A stretch of DNA of 64,000 nucleotides from Ferrigenium kumadai (GTDB lineage: Bacteria; Pseudomonadota; Gammaproteobacteria; Burkholderiales; Gallionellaceae). Position numbers and translations under genes: made by a program. Location of the stretch: positions 1,612,001 through 1,676,000 of the forward strand of contig NZ_AP019536.1 of assembly GCF_018324385.1 (NCBI RefSeq), in the 5' to 3' direction. Position 1 is the first letter of the stretch, and each line of letters begins with the position of its first letter. Below the pieces are notes generated by a model. The model had not been told where the DNA came from. It ran no database searches and saw only the letters and a program-made list of their open reading frames with translations. This document shows positions 9,543 to 20,789 of the stretch, in pieces.

Positions 9543-10736
9543 ATGAATCCGGATCTACAGAAACTCCAGCCCTACCCGTTCCAGAAACTCGCCGCGCTGT
9601 TCCGCGAAGTGCAAGCGAACCCGGATTACCGGCCCATCAGCCTGTCCATCGGCGAGCCGAAGCATGCCACGCCGCAGTTCATCAAGGACGCGCTGACCGC
9701 CAATCTCGACGGTCTGGCGAATTATCCCACAACCGCAGGCAGCGACGCGCTGCGCAACACCATCTCCGAGTGGCTGGGCAGGCGCTACGGCATCCCCCTG
9801 CCCGATGCGAAGACCCAGGTGTTGCCGGTGAACGGCAGCCGCGAGGCGCTGTTCGCCTTCGCGCAGACGGTGATCGACCGCAGCAAGAACAGTCCCTCCG
9901 TGGTCTGCCCCAACCCCTTCTACCAGATCTATGAAGGCGCGGCGCTGCTCGCGGGTGCGACGCCCTACTTCCTCAACAATCTGCCGGAAGACAACTATGC
10001 GCTGAACTTCGCGCAACTGCCGGATGAGGTCTGGCAACGCACGCAACTGATCTACGTGTGTTCACCGGGCAACCCGACCGGACGCGTGATGCCGATGCAG
10101 GAATGGAAGACGCTGTTCGAGATGAGCGACCGCTACGGTTTCGTCATCGCCTCGGACGAGTGTTACTCGGAGATCTATTTTGGCGAGAAAAAGCCGTTGA
10201 GCGCACTGCAAGCCGCACAGCAACTGGGGCGTAGCGATTATCGCAACCTGGTGGTGTTCTCCAGCCTGTCGAAGCGCTCCAATGTGCCGGGCATGCGCTC
10301 CGGTTTCGTCGCGGGCGATGCCAGGGTGCTCGAAAAATTCGCGCTGTACCGCACCTATCACGGTTCGGCGATGAACCCGGTGATCCAGGCCGCCAGCATC
10401 GCGGCCTGGAACGACGAAGCTCATGTTGCGGAGAACCGCCGCCTGTATGCCGAGAAGTTCGCGCAGGTGGTCGACATACTGAAACCGGTACTGCCGGTTA
10501 CGCTGCCGGATGCCGGCTTCTACCTCTGGATACGCACGCCCATCGCCGACACCGCCTTCGCGCAGGCCCTGTATCGCGACTATAATGTGACCGTTTTGCC
10601 GGGCAGTTATCTTGCCCGCACTGCGCAAGGGGTAAATCCCGGAGAGAATTTCGTGCGCCTGGCGCTGGTCGCCAACGTAGCAGAGACCGTGGAGGCCGCG
10701 CAGCGCATCGCCCGTTTCGTTTCATCGCTCAACTAA
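9543..10736 (+). CDS. dapC: N-succinyldiaminopimelate aminotransferase
   Basis: A 397-residue class I/II PLP aminotransferase of the DapC kind, transferring an amino group from glutamate to N-succinyl-2-amino-6-ketopimelate in the lysine/DAP pathway. Visible are the substrate-side start LSIGEPKHATP, the cofactor-binding CSPGNPTGRV and SDECYSEIYF strands, and the Schiff-base lysine in SSLSKRSNVPGMRSGF (about residue 244). I chose the ATG at 9543 because it starts the conserved MNPDLQKLQPYPFQKL; an earlier in-frame ATG at 9453 would lie upstream of the TATAAT box. It is followed 18 bases later by dapD, giving an obvious pathway operon. Confidence 0.93.
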   Translation: MNPDLQKLQPYPFQKLAALFREVQANPDYRPISLSIGEPKHATPQFIKDALTANLDGLANYPTTAGSDALRNTISEWLGRRYGIPLPDAKTQVLPVNGSREALFAFAQTVIDRSKNSPSVVCPNPFYQIYEGAALLAGATPYFLNNLPEDNYALNFAQLPDEVWQRTQLIYVCSPGNPTGRVMPMQEWKTLFEMSDRYGFVIASDECYSEIYFGEKKPLSALQAAQQLGRSDYRNLVVFSSLSKRSNVPGMRSGFVAGDARVLEKFALYRTYHGSAMNPVIQAASIAAWNDEAHVAENRRLYAEKFAQVVDILKPVLPVTLPDAGFYLWIRTPIADTAFAQALYRDYNVTVLPGSYLARTAQGVNPGENFVRLALVANVAETVEAAQRIARFVSSLN

Positions 10737-10754
10737 ACTCGACTGGAAACCATC

Positions 10755-11576
10755 ATGAATCAATTGCAGCAAATCATCGAACAAGCCTTTGAACGCCGCG
10801 CCGAGATCACCCCGCGCAATGCTGACGCACAGCTCAAGGAAGCGGTCGACACCGTCATCACCCAGCTCGACCAAGGCAAGCTGCGCGTCGCCGAAAAGAT
10901 CGATGGCGACTGGGTCACCCACCAGTGGCTGAAGAAGGCCGTGCTGCTGTCGTTCCGCCTCGAAGACAACGCCTTCATCAAGGGCGGCTTCACCAACTAC
11001 TATGACAAGGTGCCGTCCAAGTTCGCCGACTACAACAGCCGCGATTTCCGCGAAGGCGGTTTCCGCGTGGTGCCTCCGGCCGCAGCGCGCAAGGGCGCAT
11101 ACATCGCCAAGAACGTGGTGCTGATGCCTTCCTACGTGAACATCGGCGCGTATGTCGATGAAGGCACCATGGTGGACACCTGGGCGACCGTCGGCTCCTG
11201 CGCCCAGATCGGCAAGAACGTGCACCTGTCCGGCGGCGTCGGCATCGGCGGCGTGCTGGAACCGGTGCAGGCCAACCCGACCATCATCGGCGACAACTGC
11301 TTCATCGGCGCGCGTTCCGAGATCGTCGAAGGCGTGATCGTGGAAGACGGCGCGGTGATCTCGATGGGCGTTTTCATCGGCCAGAGCACCAAGATCTACG
11401 ACCGCGAGACCGGCGAGGTGCACTACGGCCGCGTTCCCGCAGGTTCCGTCGTGGTGAGCGGCAGCCTGCCCTCCAAGGACGGCAGCTATAGCCTGTACTG
11501 CGCGGTAATCGTGAAGAAGGTCGATGCGAAGACCCTGGGCAAGGTCGGCATCAACGAATTGCTACGAGGCATTTAA
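10755..11576 (+). CDS. dapD: Tetrahydrodipicolinate N-succinyltransferase
   Basis: The 273-residue enzyme succinylates tetrahydrodipicolinate, the step before DapC. A helical N-terminal domain is followed by a left-handed beta-helix of hexapeptide repeats ([20 protein letters not shown], then [20 protein letters not shown]). The conserved C-terminal stretch [20 protein letters not shown] follows. Length matches the family (274). It is directly downstream of dapC. The intergenic stretch after it carries repeated GAATCGGG sequences with hairpin potential that may attenuate read-through into pilU. Confidence 0.96.
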   Translation: MNQLQQIIEQAFERRAEITPRNADAQLKEAVDTVITQLDQGKLRVAEKIDGDWVTHQWLKKAVLLSFRLEDNAFIKGGFTNYYDKVPSKFADYNSRDFREGGFRVVPPAAARKGAYIAKNVVLMPSYVNIGAYVDEGTMVDTWATVGSCAQIGKNVHLSGGVGIGGVLEPVQANPTIIGDNCFIGARSEIVEGVIVEDGAVISMGVFIGQSTKIYDRETGEVHYGRVPAGSVVVSGSLPSKDGSYSLYCAVIVKKVDAKTLGKVGINELLRGI

Positions 11577-11601
11577 CCCGGGGAATCGGGCCCGGAATGC
11601 A

Positions 11602-11626
11602 GGAATCGGGCTTAATACCCGATTCC
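11602..11626. repeat. GAATCGGG inverted repeat between dapD and pilU
   Basis: GGAATCGGG (11602-11610) and CCCGATTCC (11618-11626) form a perfect nine-base stem around a seven-base loop. A further copy of GGAATCGGG lies at 11582, and CCCGGATTC at 11653 adds more pairing potential. No long T-run follows directly, so this could be a weak terminator or a small intergenic repeat. Confidence 0.6.
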
Positions 11627-11684
11627 GATCCCAAGCCCGGCGTCCTGAATCCCGGATTCTTTATTTGATGTTGAGGGGAACACG

Positions 11685-14343
<2,659 letters not shown>

Positions 14344-14362
14344 AGTACCGCGGAGGCGACTG

Positions 14363-15280
14363 ATGATGAAAACACAAACTAGCGATTATTTTTCCGGTGC
14401 GATACAGCACCTACATACCGTTCGCGACTGGCTGCGCTTTGCGGTGAGCCGCTTCAAGCAGGGCGGGCTGTTCTTTGGCCACGGCAGCAGCGAGGCCTAT
14501 GACGAGGCGGCCTACCTGATCCTGCACACGCTGCACCTGCCGCTGGACCGACTCGAACCGTTCCTGGATGCTCGCCTGACCGACAACGAGCGCAGCGAGG
14601 TGATGAGCATCATCCAGCGTCGCGTCGAGCAGCGCATCCCGGCCGCTTACCTGACCAACGAGGCCTTCCTCGGCGACTTCAGCTTCTATGTCGACGAACG
14701 CGTCATCGTACCGCGCTCATTCATCGCCGAACTGCTTCGCAACCAGTTCTCGCCGTGGATCGCCGAACCGGAAGAGATAGGCAGCGTGCTCGATATGTGC
14801 ACCGGCAGCGGCTGCCTCGCCATCCTCGCCGCGCATGCCTTCCCGTTCGCAGAGATCGACGCGGTGGACCTGTCGGCGGACGCGCTGGCCGTCGCACAGC
14901 GCAACGTCGCCGATTACGAGTTGCAGGACCGCGTGCACCTGGTCGAATCCGACCTATTCGCCAAGCTCGGCGGCAAGCAATACGACATCATCATCAGCAA
15001 CCCGCCCTACGTCGACGCCGAATCGGTTGCAGCATTGCCACGGGAATTCCTGCACGAGCCCAAGCTGTCGCTGGGCAGCGGCCACGACGGGCTGGATGCC
15101 ACGCGCGTCATCCTGAAGCACGCCGCCGAACACCTCACCGAAAACGGGATACTGGTGGTCGAGATCGGCCACAACCGAGAGGTGCTCGAAGCCGCCTACC
15201 CCGACCTGCCATTCACCTGGCTGGACGTCAGCGCGGGCGACCAGTTCGTATTCATGCTGCACCGCAACGATTTGCTCTAA
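14363..15280 (+). CDS. prmB: 50S ribosomal protein L3 glutamine methyltransferase
   Basis: A 305-residue SAM-dependent N5-glutamine methyltransferase of the HemK/PrmC class. PrmB acts on ribosomal protein L3. An N-terminal helical domain is followed by the SAM loop VLDMCTGSGCLAILAA and the catalytic NPPY motif (residues 213-216) that holds the target glutamine. The phrase FFGHGSSEAYDEAAYLILHTL is characteristic of PrmB and separates it from PrmC. A GGAGG site precedes the ATG at 14363; a longer open frame upstream overlaps dapE and is rejected. The stop abuts the hpnC start directly. Confidence 0.92.
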   Translation: MMKTQTSDYFSGAIQHLHTVRDWLRFAVSRFKQGGLFFGHGSSEAYDEAAYLILHTLHLPLDRLEPFLDARLTDNERSEVMSIIQRRVEQRIPAAYLTNEAFLGDFSFYVDERVIVPRSFIAELLRNQFSPWIAEPEEIGSVLDMCTGSGCLAILAAHAFPFAEIDAVDLSADALAVAQRNVADYELQDRVHLVESDLFAKLGGKQYDIIISNPPYVDAESVAALPREFLHEPKLSLGSGHDGLDATRVILKHAAEHLTENGILVVEIGHNREVLEAAYPDLPFTWLDVSAGDQFVFMLHRNDLL

Positions 15281-16093
15281 ATGTCGTCCATCGAGCATTA
15301 CGAAAACTTCCCCGTCGCCTCCATCCTCATGCCCAAGCGGCTGCGCAAGCCGGTGGCGGCGATCTACCACTTTGCGCGCGCAGCGGACGACATCGCGGAC
15401 GAAGGCGAACTTTCCGATGAAGAGCGCCTGAAGCAACTGGATGAATTCCGCGCCAAACTGAAACGCATCGAAGCGCATGAGGTGCCACGAACCGCGCTAT
15501 TCGAAAACCTCGCCGCCGAGATTCGCGAACACGGTCTTCCGATGCAACCGTTGTACGACTTGCTCGATGCCTTCTCGCAGGACGTGATGAAGAAGCGCTA
15601 CGCGAACTTCGACGAGTTGCTCGACTACTGCCGCCGCTCTGCCAACCCGGTGGGTAACCTTCTGCTGCACTTATACGGGGAAGCCACACCGGTCAATCTC
15701 GCCTACTCCGATGCCATCTGCACCTCGCTGCAACTGATCAACTTCTGGCAGGATGTATCGAAAGACTGGGCCATAGCCCGTGTCTACCTGCCGCAGGACG
15801 ATCTGGCTGTGCACAAGGTGAGCGAATCACAGATCGCGCAGGGCATCGTCGACGACAACTGGCGTGCGTTGATGCGGCTCGAGGTACAACGCGCGCGCGA
15901 GATGATGCTGTACGGCAAACCGCTCGGCACCATCCTGACCGGACGCATCGGCCTGGAGATGCGCATGATCATCGCGGGCGGATTGCGTATCCTCGACAAG
16001 ATCGAAGCCGCTGACTACGACATGTTCAACCGCCGCCCGGTGTTGCGCCCATTCGACTGGGTTATCATGCTGGCGAAATCAGCCCCCTTCTGA
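15281..16093 (+). CDS. hpnC: Hydroxysqualene synthase HpnC
   Basis: A 270-residue trans-isoprenyl synthase of the squalene/phytoene type. In the HpnCDE route, HpnC turns presqualene diphosphate into hydroxysqualene. Two Asp-rich motifs bind diphosphate through magnesium (HFARAADDIADE and LINFWQDVSKD), and RVYLPQDDL is a family signature. The ATG follows the prmB stop without a gap. It is first of hpnC-hpnD-hpnE. Squalene would feed hopanoid synthesis, but no hopene cyclase lies in this window. Confidence 0.93.
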   Translation: MSSIEHYENFPVASILMPKRLRKPVAAIYHFARAADDIADEGELSDEERLKQLDEFRAKLKRIEAHEVPRTALFENLAAEIREHGLPMQPLYDLLDAFSQDVMKKRYANFDELLDYCRRSANPVGNLLLHLYGEATPVNLAYSDAICTSLQLINFWQDVSKDWAIARVYLPQDDLAVHKVSESQIAQGIVDDNWRALMRLEVQRAREMMLYGKPLGTILTGRIGLEMRMIIAGGLRILDKIEAADYDMFNRRPVLRPFDWVIMLAKSAPF

Positions 16094-16099
16094 ACAGCA

Positions 16100-16933
16100 A
16101 TGAATCCTTACCAGTACTGCGTAGACAAAGCAGCCTCCAGCGGCTCCAGCTTCACCAGCAGCTTCCGTTTCCTGCCCAGAGAGAAACGGCAGGCCATGAC
16201 CGTGCTGTATGCCTTCTGCCGCGAGGTGGATGACGTGGTGGACGAGTGCTCGGACGCGAACGTCGCGCGTACCACGCTCAACTGGTGGCGCGGCGAAGTC
16301 GCCGCCATCTACGGAGGCAAGCCACAGCACCCTGTCGCACAGGCTCTGGTCCCGATCGTGCAGCAGTTCAATCTCTCTCAGGAACACCTGCTGGAGATCA
16401 TCGACGGCATGGAGATGGATCTCGACCAGCCGCGCTACCCCGACTTCAAGGCGCTGCAACTGTATTGCTACCGCGTCGCCTCGGTGGTCGGCCTGCTGTC
16501 GGCCGAGATCTTCGGCTACACCGACCGCCAGACGCTGAAGTACGCGCACGACCTCGGCATCGCCTTCCAGCTGACCAACATCATTCGCGACGTCGGCGAG
16601 GATGCGCGGCGCAACCGCATCTACCTGCCGATGGACGAGCTGCAGGAGTTCGGCGTTCCCGCGAGCGACATCCTCAACGCGCGCGAAACAGAGAACTTCC
16701 ACAAGCTCATGGCATTCCAAGTTGAGCGCGCGAAGCGCTACTACCAGCAGGCATTCGAGCATCTGCCCGCCGTAGACCGCAAGGCACAGCGCGTTGGACT
16801 CATCATGGCCGAGATCTACCAGGCCACGCTGAACGAGGTCGTATGCAGCGGCTGCCACGTGCTGAAAGAACGCGTGTCGCTCACGCCGACCTATAAGCTG
16901 TGGCTAGCCTTCAAGGCATGGCTGAAGAACTGA
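16100..16933 (+). CDS. hpnD: Presqualene diphosphate synthase HpnD
   Basis: A 277-residue trans-isoprenyl diphosphate synthase joining two farnesyl diphosphates to presqualene diphosphate. Magnesium-binding motifs are FCREVDDVVDE and LTNIIRDVGEDARRNRIYLP; the latter is diagnostic for HpnD-like enzymes. FRFLPREKRQAMTVLYAF matches the family's N-terminal active-site helix. It starts six bases after hpnC and comes just before a 141-base palindromic repeat that separates it from hpnE. Whether transcription passes through that element is unknown. Confidence 0.94.
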   Translation: MNPYQYCVDKAASSGSSFTSSFRFLPREKRQAMTVLYAFCREVDDVVDECSDANVARTTLNWWRGEVAAIYGGKPQHPVAQALVPIVQQFNLSQEHLLEIIDGMEMDLDQPRYPDFKALQLYCYRVASVVGLLSAEIFGYTDRQTLKYAHDLGIAFQLTNIIRDVGEDARRNRIYLPMDELQEFGVPASDILNARETENFHKLMAFQVERAKRYYQQAFEHLPAVDRKAQRVGLIMAEIYQATLNEVVCSGCHVLKERVSLTPTYKLWLAFKAWLKN

Positions 16934-17074
16934 GAAACCTCGGAAAACCTACTGCGCGACTCGATTGCGGCGTTGCGCGGTGCTCGCAACCTCGCCTACC
17001 CACAGGGTATGTCTCGGTTGCTGCGCTCCGTGCGCCTTGCACTCAAGCCGCTCGCTACGGTTTTTCGAGGTTCC
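16934..17074. repeat. 141-base imperfect palindromic element between hpnD and hpnE
   Basis: The ends GAAACCTCGGAAAACC (16934-16949) and GGTTTTTCGAGGTTCC (17059-17074) are 16-base terminal inverted repeats with two mismatches. The inner halves also match in reverse complement, including GCAACC and TACCC near the centre, so the whole element can fold into one long hairpin. It begins immediately after the hpnD stop. This looks like a dispersed, non-coding palindromic repeat (MITE- or REP-like). Open frames crossing it have no family resemblance. Confidence 0.7.
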
Positions 17075-17092
17075 CGGAGCAGCGAGGTCACA

Positions 17093-18379
17093 ATGAATAA
17101 AATTAACGTCGCCATCATTGGCGGCGGTTATGCCGGCATGGCAGCAGCAGCCGAACTGGCCTCGCGTAACATCCCCGTCACCGTATTCGAAAGCGCCAGA
17201 CAGCTTGGCGGACGCGCGCGCGGCGTGCGGCACAACGACACACAGCTCGACAACGGCCAGCACCTGCTGCTCGGCTGCTATCGCGAGACCCTCCGCCTGA
17301 TCGAACTGGTCGGCGGCGACATCGGACAGGATTTCCTGCGCCTGCCGCTGCAACTCGACCTGCATAACGAATTCGCCTTCAAGGCGCCTCGCCTGCCCGC
17401 GCCGTTTCATCTCTTGTTCGCTCTGCTCAACGCGCAAGGGCTGACCTGGCGCGAGCGCATCAAGGCCGCACGCTTCATGCTCGCGCTGCGCCACATGAAC
17501 TTCCGCCTTCCGCGCGACATGACCGTCGCCGAGCTGCTCGCCCAACACGGGCAAGGCACCGATCTGACGCTCAAGCTATGGGAACCGCTCACCATCGCCG
17601 CGCTGAACACTCCTGTCCGCAAGGCTTCCGCACAGGTGCTGCTCAACGTGCTGCGCGATGCGCTGAACCGCGCCCGCGCCGACAGCGACATGCTGCTGCC
17701 GCGCATCGATTTCACCGACCTGTTCCCGCAACGTGCCGCGGCCTATGTCGAACGACAGGGAGGTGAGATGTTCCTTTCCAGTGGCGTAGAAGCAATCGTT
17801 CCACAGGATGAAGGCCTCAGCCTGGTCACGGCGCAGGGAACGCACTCGTTCAGCCACGTCATCTGCGCCGCGCCGCCGACAGTCGCCGCGAAGCTGCTGC
17901 GCCCGATCGCAGAACTCGGAAGCGCCGTTACTCAGATCGACTCGCTGGAACACCAGCCGATCTACACCGTGTACCTGCAATATCCGGCGCATGTGATCCT
18001 GCCCCATGCCATGCTCGGCCTGCACCGGCGCTACAGCCAGTGGCTGTTCGACAAGGGGCGGATCGCTGGCCAATCGGGCCTGCTCGCCAGCGTCATCAGC
18101 GCGGAAGGCATCCATCAGGAGTTGAGCCAGGAAGAATTGGCCCGGAAGGTCATCGCCGAACTGCGCGAGGAATTCGGTATCACAGAGGCACCGGCATGGT
18201 TCAAGGTTATCGCCGAAAAGCGTGCCACCTTCTGCTGCGCACCGAACCTGCAGCGCCCGTCGCAGCAGACCGCCCTACCTCGCCTGCTGCTGGCGGGTGA
18301 CTACACCGCAGGCGACTATCCCGCCACGCTGGAAGGTGCCGTGCTCAGCGGCGTGCGCTGCGCCGCACTGATTTCCTGA
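17093..18379 (+). CDS. hpnE: Hydroxysqualene dehydroxylase HpnE
   Basis: A 428-residue FAD-dependent amine-oxidase/desaturase-like enzyme that reduces hydroxysqualene to squalene. The N-terminal Rossmann loop VAIIGGGYAGMAAAAELA is followed by QLGGRARGV. The phrase LDNGQHLLLGCYRETL is the HpnE-type active-site region, and LLLAGDYTAGDYPATLEGAV is the C-terminal FAD motif. I choose the ATG at 17093 because the Rossmann loop starts six residues later. Upstream frame extension would run through the palindromic repeat. Completes the hpnCDE set. Confidence 0.93.
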   Translation: MNKINVAIIGGGYAGMAAAAELASRNIPVTVFESARQLGGRARGVRHNDTQLDNGQHLLLGCYRETLRLIELVGGDIGQDFLRLPLQLDLHNEFAFKAPRLPAPFHLLFALLNAQGLTWRERIKAARFMLALRHMNFRLPRDMTVAELLAQHGQGTDLTLKLWEPLTIAALNTPVRKASAQVLLNVLRDALNRARADSDMLLPRIDFTDLFPQRAAAYVERQGGEMFLSSGVEAIVPQDEGLSLVTAQGTHSFSHVICAAPPTVAAKLLRPIAELGSAVTQIDSLEHQPIYTVYLQYPAHVILPHAMLGLHRRYSQWLFDKGRIAGQSGLLASVISAEGIHQELSQEELARKVIAELREEFGITEAPAWFKVIAEKRATFCCAPNLQRPSQQTALPRLLLAGDYTAGDYPATLEGAVLSGVRCAALIS

Positions 18380-18494
18380 AGCCTCCTCAGCTCAAGCTTT
18401 CTTCAGCTTTGCCGATAATGTAATCAAGCGTCGCGTTTGAGCATTTGGAAGAGCGGCTCCGCCGCCGGACGCTCAATTTCGAATGGGGGCTATC

Positions 18495-18626
18495 ATGCTG
18501 GAAATACTTGTCTACTACCACGATGTGTTGCGTTACTCCGTTCTGGGCGACTGGGATCGGGTGCGCGACTTGCAGCAGCAGGGCTTCTACGTCAAGGTCA
18601 AGGTTCCGGCCAATACTCGGCGCTGA
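18495..18626 (+). CDS. Small hypothetical ORF (43 aa)
   Basis: Begins MLEILVYYHDVLRYSVLGDW and ends in a basic VKVKVPANTRR tail. A GGGGG tract lies six bases before the ATG. I recognise no family. It fills the 259-base gap between hpnE and the convergent DUF3025 gene, where I see nothing else except a GCGGC-TCC-GCCGC mini-palindrome at about 18454. It may be a real small protein or chance. Confidence 0.3.
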   Translation: MLEILVYYHDVLRYSVLGDWDRVRDLQQQGFYVKVKVPANTRR

Positions 18627-18638
18627 ACCGTTGGCCGC

Positions 18639-19469
18639 CTACCTGCACCGGCCGGGGCGGAAGTAGGCGCTGTTGTCGTAATACGCGGAATCTTCATTGT
18701 CCGCCGCCCATCCCGGCACACCGAGCAGCGGCACGGGAGCCAGCTCCCGGGTGCTGAGACAATGCGCCGGCGCACTCAAATAGTCCGCGAGCAACTTATC
18801 CAGATGTACCAGACGTTGCTCCAACGGCCAGCCGAAGAAATCTGCTTCCACCGGCAACAACAGTCCCTGACCGGTCATGCCGATATAAGGATTGAGCGCC
18901 TTCTCGTACAGGCCATGGCCGAACAGGTAGAAACCCATCTGCGCATCTACCTCGGCTCGCCACCCCCAGAACAATTCCTTCCACTGAAAGTCGCGCAACA
19001 GTTTGGCCAGTTCCTCGTCCGCGTACGGAACGACTACCCCTGACTCGTCCAGCAGGGTATTGGTGTCACGCACCGCGCCGCGTTCGCTGCGACTTGCCTC
19101 TTTTCTTCCATCCGTCAGCGCCTGGTAATGCCGCGCATTGATCGCGGCCTTGGCCTTGGGGAAAGTCAGCCACACCAGTGCATTGAGCAGATCATGCCAG
19201 TTGTCCGCGCGCGTCGGTACCTCGCCTTTCAGATAGCAGCGCGGTTCGTATTGCGCCTCGAAGGCAAGTTTTCCATATTCCTGCGCGACGAAGCGCAACA
19301 GGTGGCCGCTCTGCGTGGCGATGGCGGGATGGCATCCATCGAGCAGCGCATTGCAGTCCTGTAACGTCGGGAAGCCGGTTGTGCCGAGACGCGAGATGAT
19401 GGGGTGCAGCGGGAAGAACAGCGGCGATTGCAATAACGCGTCTTTATTCCATATGGGAGTCGGATTCAT
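18639..19469 (-). CDS. DUF3025-family protein
   Basis: A 276-residue protein resembling the DUF3025 family of beta- and gammaproteobacteria: a Trp-rich region FVAQEYGKLAFEAQYEPRCY, then NWHDLLNALVWLTFPKAKA and INARHY. A central DESGVVVPYADEELA follows, and the C-terminal half has FGHGLYEKALNPYIGMTG. No signal peptide is present, so it is probably cytoplasmic. Function is unknown. It lies 108 bases downstream of the double-OmpA gene on the same strand, with a terminator-like hairpin between, so it may have its own promoter. Confidence 0.75.
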   Translation of the reverse strand: MNPTPIWNKDALLQSPLFFPLHPIISRLGTTGFPTLQDCNALLDGCHPAIATQSGHLLRFVAQEYGKLAFEAQYEPRCYLKGEVPTRADNWHDLLNALVWLTFPKAKAAINARHYQALTDGRKEASRSERGAVRDTNTLLDESGVVVPYADEELAKLLRDFQWKELFWGWRAEVDAQMGFYLFGHGLYEKALNPYIGMTGQGLLLPVEADFFGWPLEQRLVHLDKLLADYLSAPAHCLSTRELAPVPLLGVPGWAADNEDSAYYDNSAYFRPGRCR

Positions 19470-19547
19470 GCCGCAAGTTTAGCTGACCGGCGGGTTTGCC
19501 GGGTAGCGTCATGCTTGATGCCAAAAGTCCGGCTTGCTGGAGAAACA

Positions 19548-19569
19548 GGGGCCGATCACCATCGGCCCC
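19548..19569 (-). terminator. Hairpin after the double-OmpA gene
   Basis: GGGGCCGAT and ATCGGCCCC form a perfect nine-base stem with loop CACC. It begins nine bases past the stop of the OmpA-like gene on the minus strand. The T-run after it is weak (TGTTTC), so termination may be partial. Confidence 0.55.
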
Positions 19570-19577
19570 CTTGGCGG

Positions 19578-20609
19578 TTATTTTCCGTAATCGAGGTAGA
19601 TATTCACCCGCCGGTTCTCGCGCCGCCCCTCTTCGCTCCAGTTGTAAGCGACACGCCGGGTCTGTCCGAATCCGGTGGCGGAGAGCCTGCTGCGCGCGAT
19701 GCCGAATTTATCCACCAGATAGTTCACCACACTCTCGGCGCGGCGCCGAGAGAGCTCCATACCCTGCCCCCTGGTCCCCTCCGCGTTGCTGGCGTGCCCC
19801 TCTATCGTTGCCGAGGCGTTTGGATTCTCTTTCAGGAAATCCGCCACCCTGGAGAGCTCGTCGTGGTAGCGCGTCTTGATGTCGGCCCGGTTCCTGTCGA
19901 ATTCCATTTCCAGTCCGACCTTGGTGATACGTCCGGGAACCGGCTTGAAGCCTTCCTTCACATCCATCGCACAGTCGATGATGGAGTCGATGCGGCGGTT
20001 CTGCCGCTTGCCCTCCTCGGTGCGGTTGTCCGCGACGGGGCGCGTCTTGCCGTATCCCACGGCTTTCAAGCGGGAACGGTCGATGCCGGAACGATTCACG
20101 AGGTATTCCACCACGCTGTTTGCACGGCGCTGCGACAGCTGCATGTTGTACTCGTCCGTCCCGACCTCGTCGGTATGTCCCTCGATCACGGCCGTGGTGT
20201 CCGGATATTTCCTCAGATATGCACCCAGCCTTTCTACCGAGGCCTCGTATTCATGCTGGATGGCATACTGATCGATCTCGAACTGGATATCCAGTGTGGT
20301 GCAATACTTGATCCGCTCCGGATATCCCGGAAGCGGTGCCGCCTCGCCGGCAGGAGCTTCCCCTTGCCTGATTAGATCCGGGTCGCATTCCTCGATCGCC
20401 ATCCCCGGCGTCCAGTAGCCCGTGCGCCAGCACTGCCCCGCACCGCTTTTGACAAGTTCGCCTTGGCTGTCCACCAGATAGCCTTGCGTCCGCGGTTCGT
20501 TATGGGCCATGACTTGCGCCGGAGAAATGGCCGCCGCACAAGCCGCGACAACAACCAGGTTCAGCAACGTTTTCCGTGATGCTTGGTTCGGGCATGGGAA
20601 ATTATTCAT
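19578..20609 (-). CDS. Exported protein with two tandem OmpA-type peptidoglycan-binding domains
   Basis: A 343-residue protein with a signal peptide (hydrophobic run to AISPAQVMA). Two OmpA-C domains follow, at about residues 105-215 and 235-343. Domain one has AVIEGHTDEVGTDEYNMQLS and domain two ATIEGHASNAEGTRGQGMELS. Both carry the LSxRRAxSVVxYL helix and an NRR(I/V) end. Single OmpA-C domains bind diaminopimelate in peptidoglycan, and two in one polypeptide are uncommon. No beta-barrel domain precedes them. The ATG at 20609 is supported by GGAGGT. The second domain's HASNAEG replaces the usual HTDxxG, so it may bind weakly. Confidence 0.82.
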   Translation of the reverse strand: MNNFPCPNQASRKTLLNLVVVAACAAAISPAQVMAHNEPRTQGYLVDSQGELVKSGAGQCWRTGYWTPGMAIEECDPDLIRQGEAPAGEAAPLPGYPERIKYCTTLDIQFEIDQYAIQHEYEASVERLGAYLRKYPDTTAVIEGHTDEVGTDEYNMQLSQRRANSVVEYLVNRSGIDRSRLKAVGYGKTRPVADNRTEEGKRQNRRIDSIIDCAMDVKEGFKPVPGRITKVGLEMEFDRNRADIKTRYHDELSRVADFLKENPNASATIEGHASNAEGTRGQGMELSRRRAESVVNYLVDKFGIARSRLSATGFGQTRRVAYNWSEEGRRENRRVNIYLDYGK

Positions 20610-20617
20610 GACGACCT

Positions 20618-20629
20618 CCATTGCAATGG
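20618..20629. promoter_or_regulatory. Palindrome CCATTGCAATGG abutting the OmpA-like gene's ribosome site
   Basis: A perfect 12-base palindrome lies 9-20 bases upstream of the ATG and shares two bases with the GGAGGT ribosome site. A second palindrome GACACTGTGTC begins at 20640. Either could be an operator. No regulator is identified. Confidence 0.3.
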
Positions 20630-20789
20630 TTAGGGGTGCAGACACTGTGTCAGTATCATTCGTCTGAACTTCACACGCAATAAGGCAAAACATGTAGCAA
20701 CATTCTGCAGACTCTATCTTTTCCAATCTCACCGTCGGCCTCTACCTGCTGAACGGTCAATTCAAAGCGCTGCGTGGCTGACTGCTGGT

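Noticed and set aside
16973-17100. Coding frames across the hpnD-hpnE spacer
   Set aside because: They run through the palindromic repeat and show no conserved protein features.
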